From: FEN-727 sp036508635 | Lineage (GTDB): Bacteria > Actinomycetota > Geothermincolia > Fen-727 > Anoxymicrobiaceae | DNA: 22,497 nucleotides | Reading direction: 5' to 3' | Assembly (NCBI GenBank): GCA_036508635.1 | Contig: DATCGY010000268.1 | Location: forward strand, 1-22,497 | Shown here: positions 22,259 to 22,497 of the stretch, piece after piece | How the letters are laid out: each line of letters begins with the position of its first letter | How positions within the stretch are numbered: position 1 is the first letter of the stretch | Translations under genes and position numbers: made by a program | The notes under the pieces: model-generated | Databases searched by the model: none | What the model saw: only the letters and a program-made list of their open reading frames with translations | What the model was told of the DNA's origin: nothing

Positions 22259-22497
22259 CGCTCGACCTCGATCTTTGTGATCATGCGTATCCAGTAGAAA
22301 CCGTCCTGGCTGGCCGCGACGAGGCGAACCGGCCCGTCATCTCTCGGCAGGGGCTTGCCGTCCATGACGTACGCGAGGACGGTATCGGGCTTCATCGCGA
22401 TATCGTAGGAGACCCTGCCGACGTATCCGTCCCACGCCTGCACGCGCAGCTCCTTGAACGCGGAAGTGACTCCTCCAGCGGCCAGTACGCCGGAAAG
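22255..22497 (-). CDS. Sulfite-oxidase-fold molybdopterin protein, C-terminal part (cut by window edge)
   Basis: The minus strand is open from the right edge to a TGA at 22255-22257. The visible end reads FKELRVQAWDGYVGRVSYDIAMKPDTVLAYVMDGKPLPRDDGPVRLVAASQDGFYWIRMITKIEVER. This matches the C-terminal half of the oxidoreductase molybdopterin-binding domain (sulfite oxidase fold), whose family pattern is DGYxxxLxLxxALxxDVLLAYxxNGxPLPxxHGxPVRLVxPxxxGxxWVKWIxxIEV. Being fused by a four-base overlap to tupA fits a cluster for tungstate or molybdate use. The cofactor-ligand Cys, if present, lies outside the window, so enzyme activity cannot be judged. Confidence 0.8.
   Translation of the reverse strand, partial: LSGVLAAGGVTSAFKELRVQAWDGYVGRVSYDIAMKPDTVLAYVMDGKPLPRDDGPVRLVAASQDGFYWIRMITKIEVER

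Overview
The window reads as chromosomal DNA of a GC-rich bacterium, most likely a deep-branching and probably anaerobic member of the Actinomycetota. This is an inference from gene content: a LytR-CpsA-Psr cell-wall ligase with a LytR_C tail, a CpaB-type Flp pilus protein, an FadB with the Rossmann motif GAGLMASQ, a GGEEF diguanylate cyclase and a tungstate-type binding lipoprotein. I see no rRNA, tRNA, CRISPR array, insertion sequence or phage gene. Several genes start at TTG or GTG behind a clear Shine-Dalgarno sequence.

Layout. (1) 1-394: start of an MFS transporter on the minus strand, cut by the window edge, divergent from clpB (544-3135), which meets a small membrane protein (3137-3616, minus) tail to tail. 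(2) 3617-4049: an AT-rich 433-base gap with a symmetric divergent promoter, a hairpin with a T-run, and a run of complementary segments that looks like a structured RNA ahead of an LCP ligase (4050-5531). (3) A cpaB-like gene (minus, clear promoter) and a small predicted membrane protein (plus). (4) A compact six-gene minus-strand operon, 11180 down to 6671: FmdB zinc ribbon, mtnP (interrupted by one in-frame TGA), a PfkB kinase, an M50 site-2 protease with CBS domains, a MoaD/ThiS-like protein ending in GG, and an E1-like ThiF/MoeB/HesA enzyme. (5) Plus strand: a REC-GGDEF response regulator, then a fadA-fadB pair closed by a strong intrinsic terminator. (6) A stand-alone CheB methylesterase domain meets a GyrI-like ligand-binding protein tail to tail with a 73-base overlap. 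(7) A divergent ureohydrolase-fold protein is translationally coupled (TGATG) to a GH36 alpha-galactosidase. (8) Minus strand at the right edge: the end of a sulfite-oxidase-fold molybdopterin protein overlapping tupA, the tungstate/molybdate-binding lipoprotein.

How the genes fit together. fadA and fadB give hydratase, dehydrogenase and thiolase steps of beta-oxidation. The MoaD-like/E1 pair, the tungstate-binding protein and the molybdopterin-fold protein point to molybdenum or tungsten cofactor metabolism, though they sit in two separate clusters. mtnP and the PfkB kinase suggest methylthioadenosine or related nucleoside salvage. The least explained parts are the 3617-4049 intergenic region, the mtnP stop codon, the coupled ureohydrolase-like/GH36 pair and the E1 enzyme without zinc cysteines.
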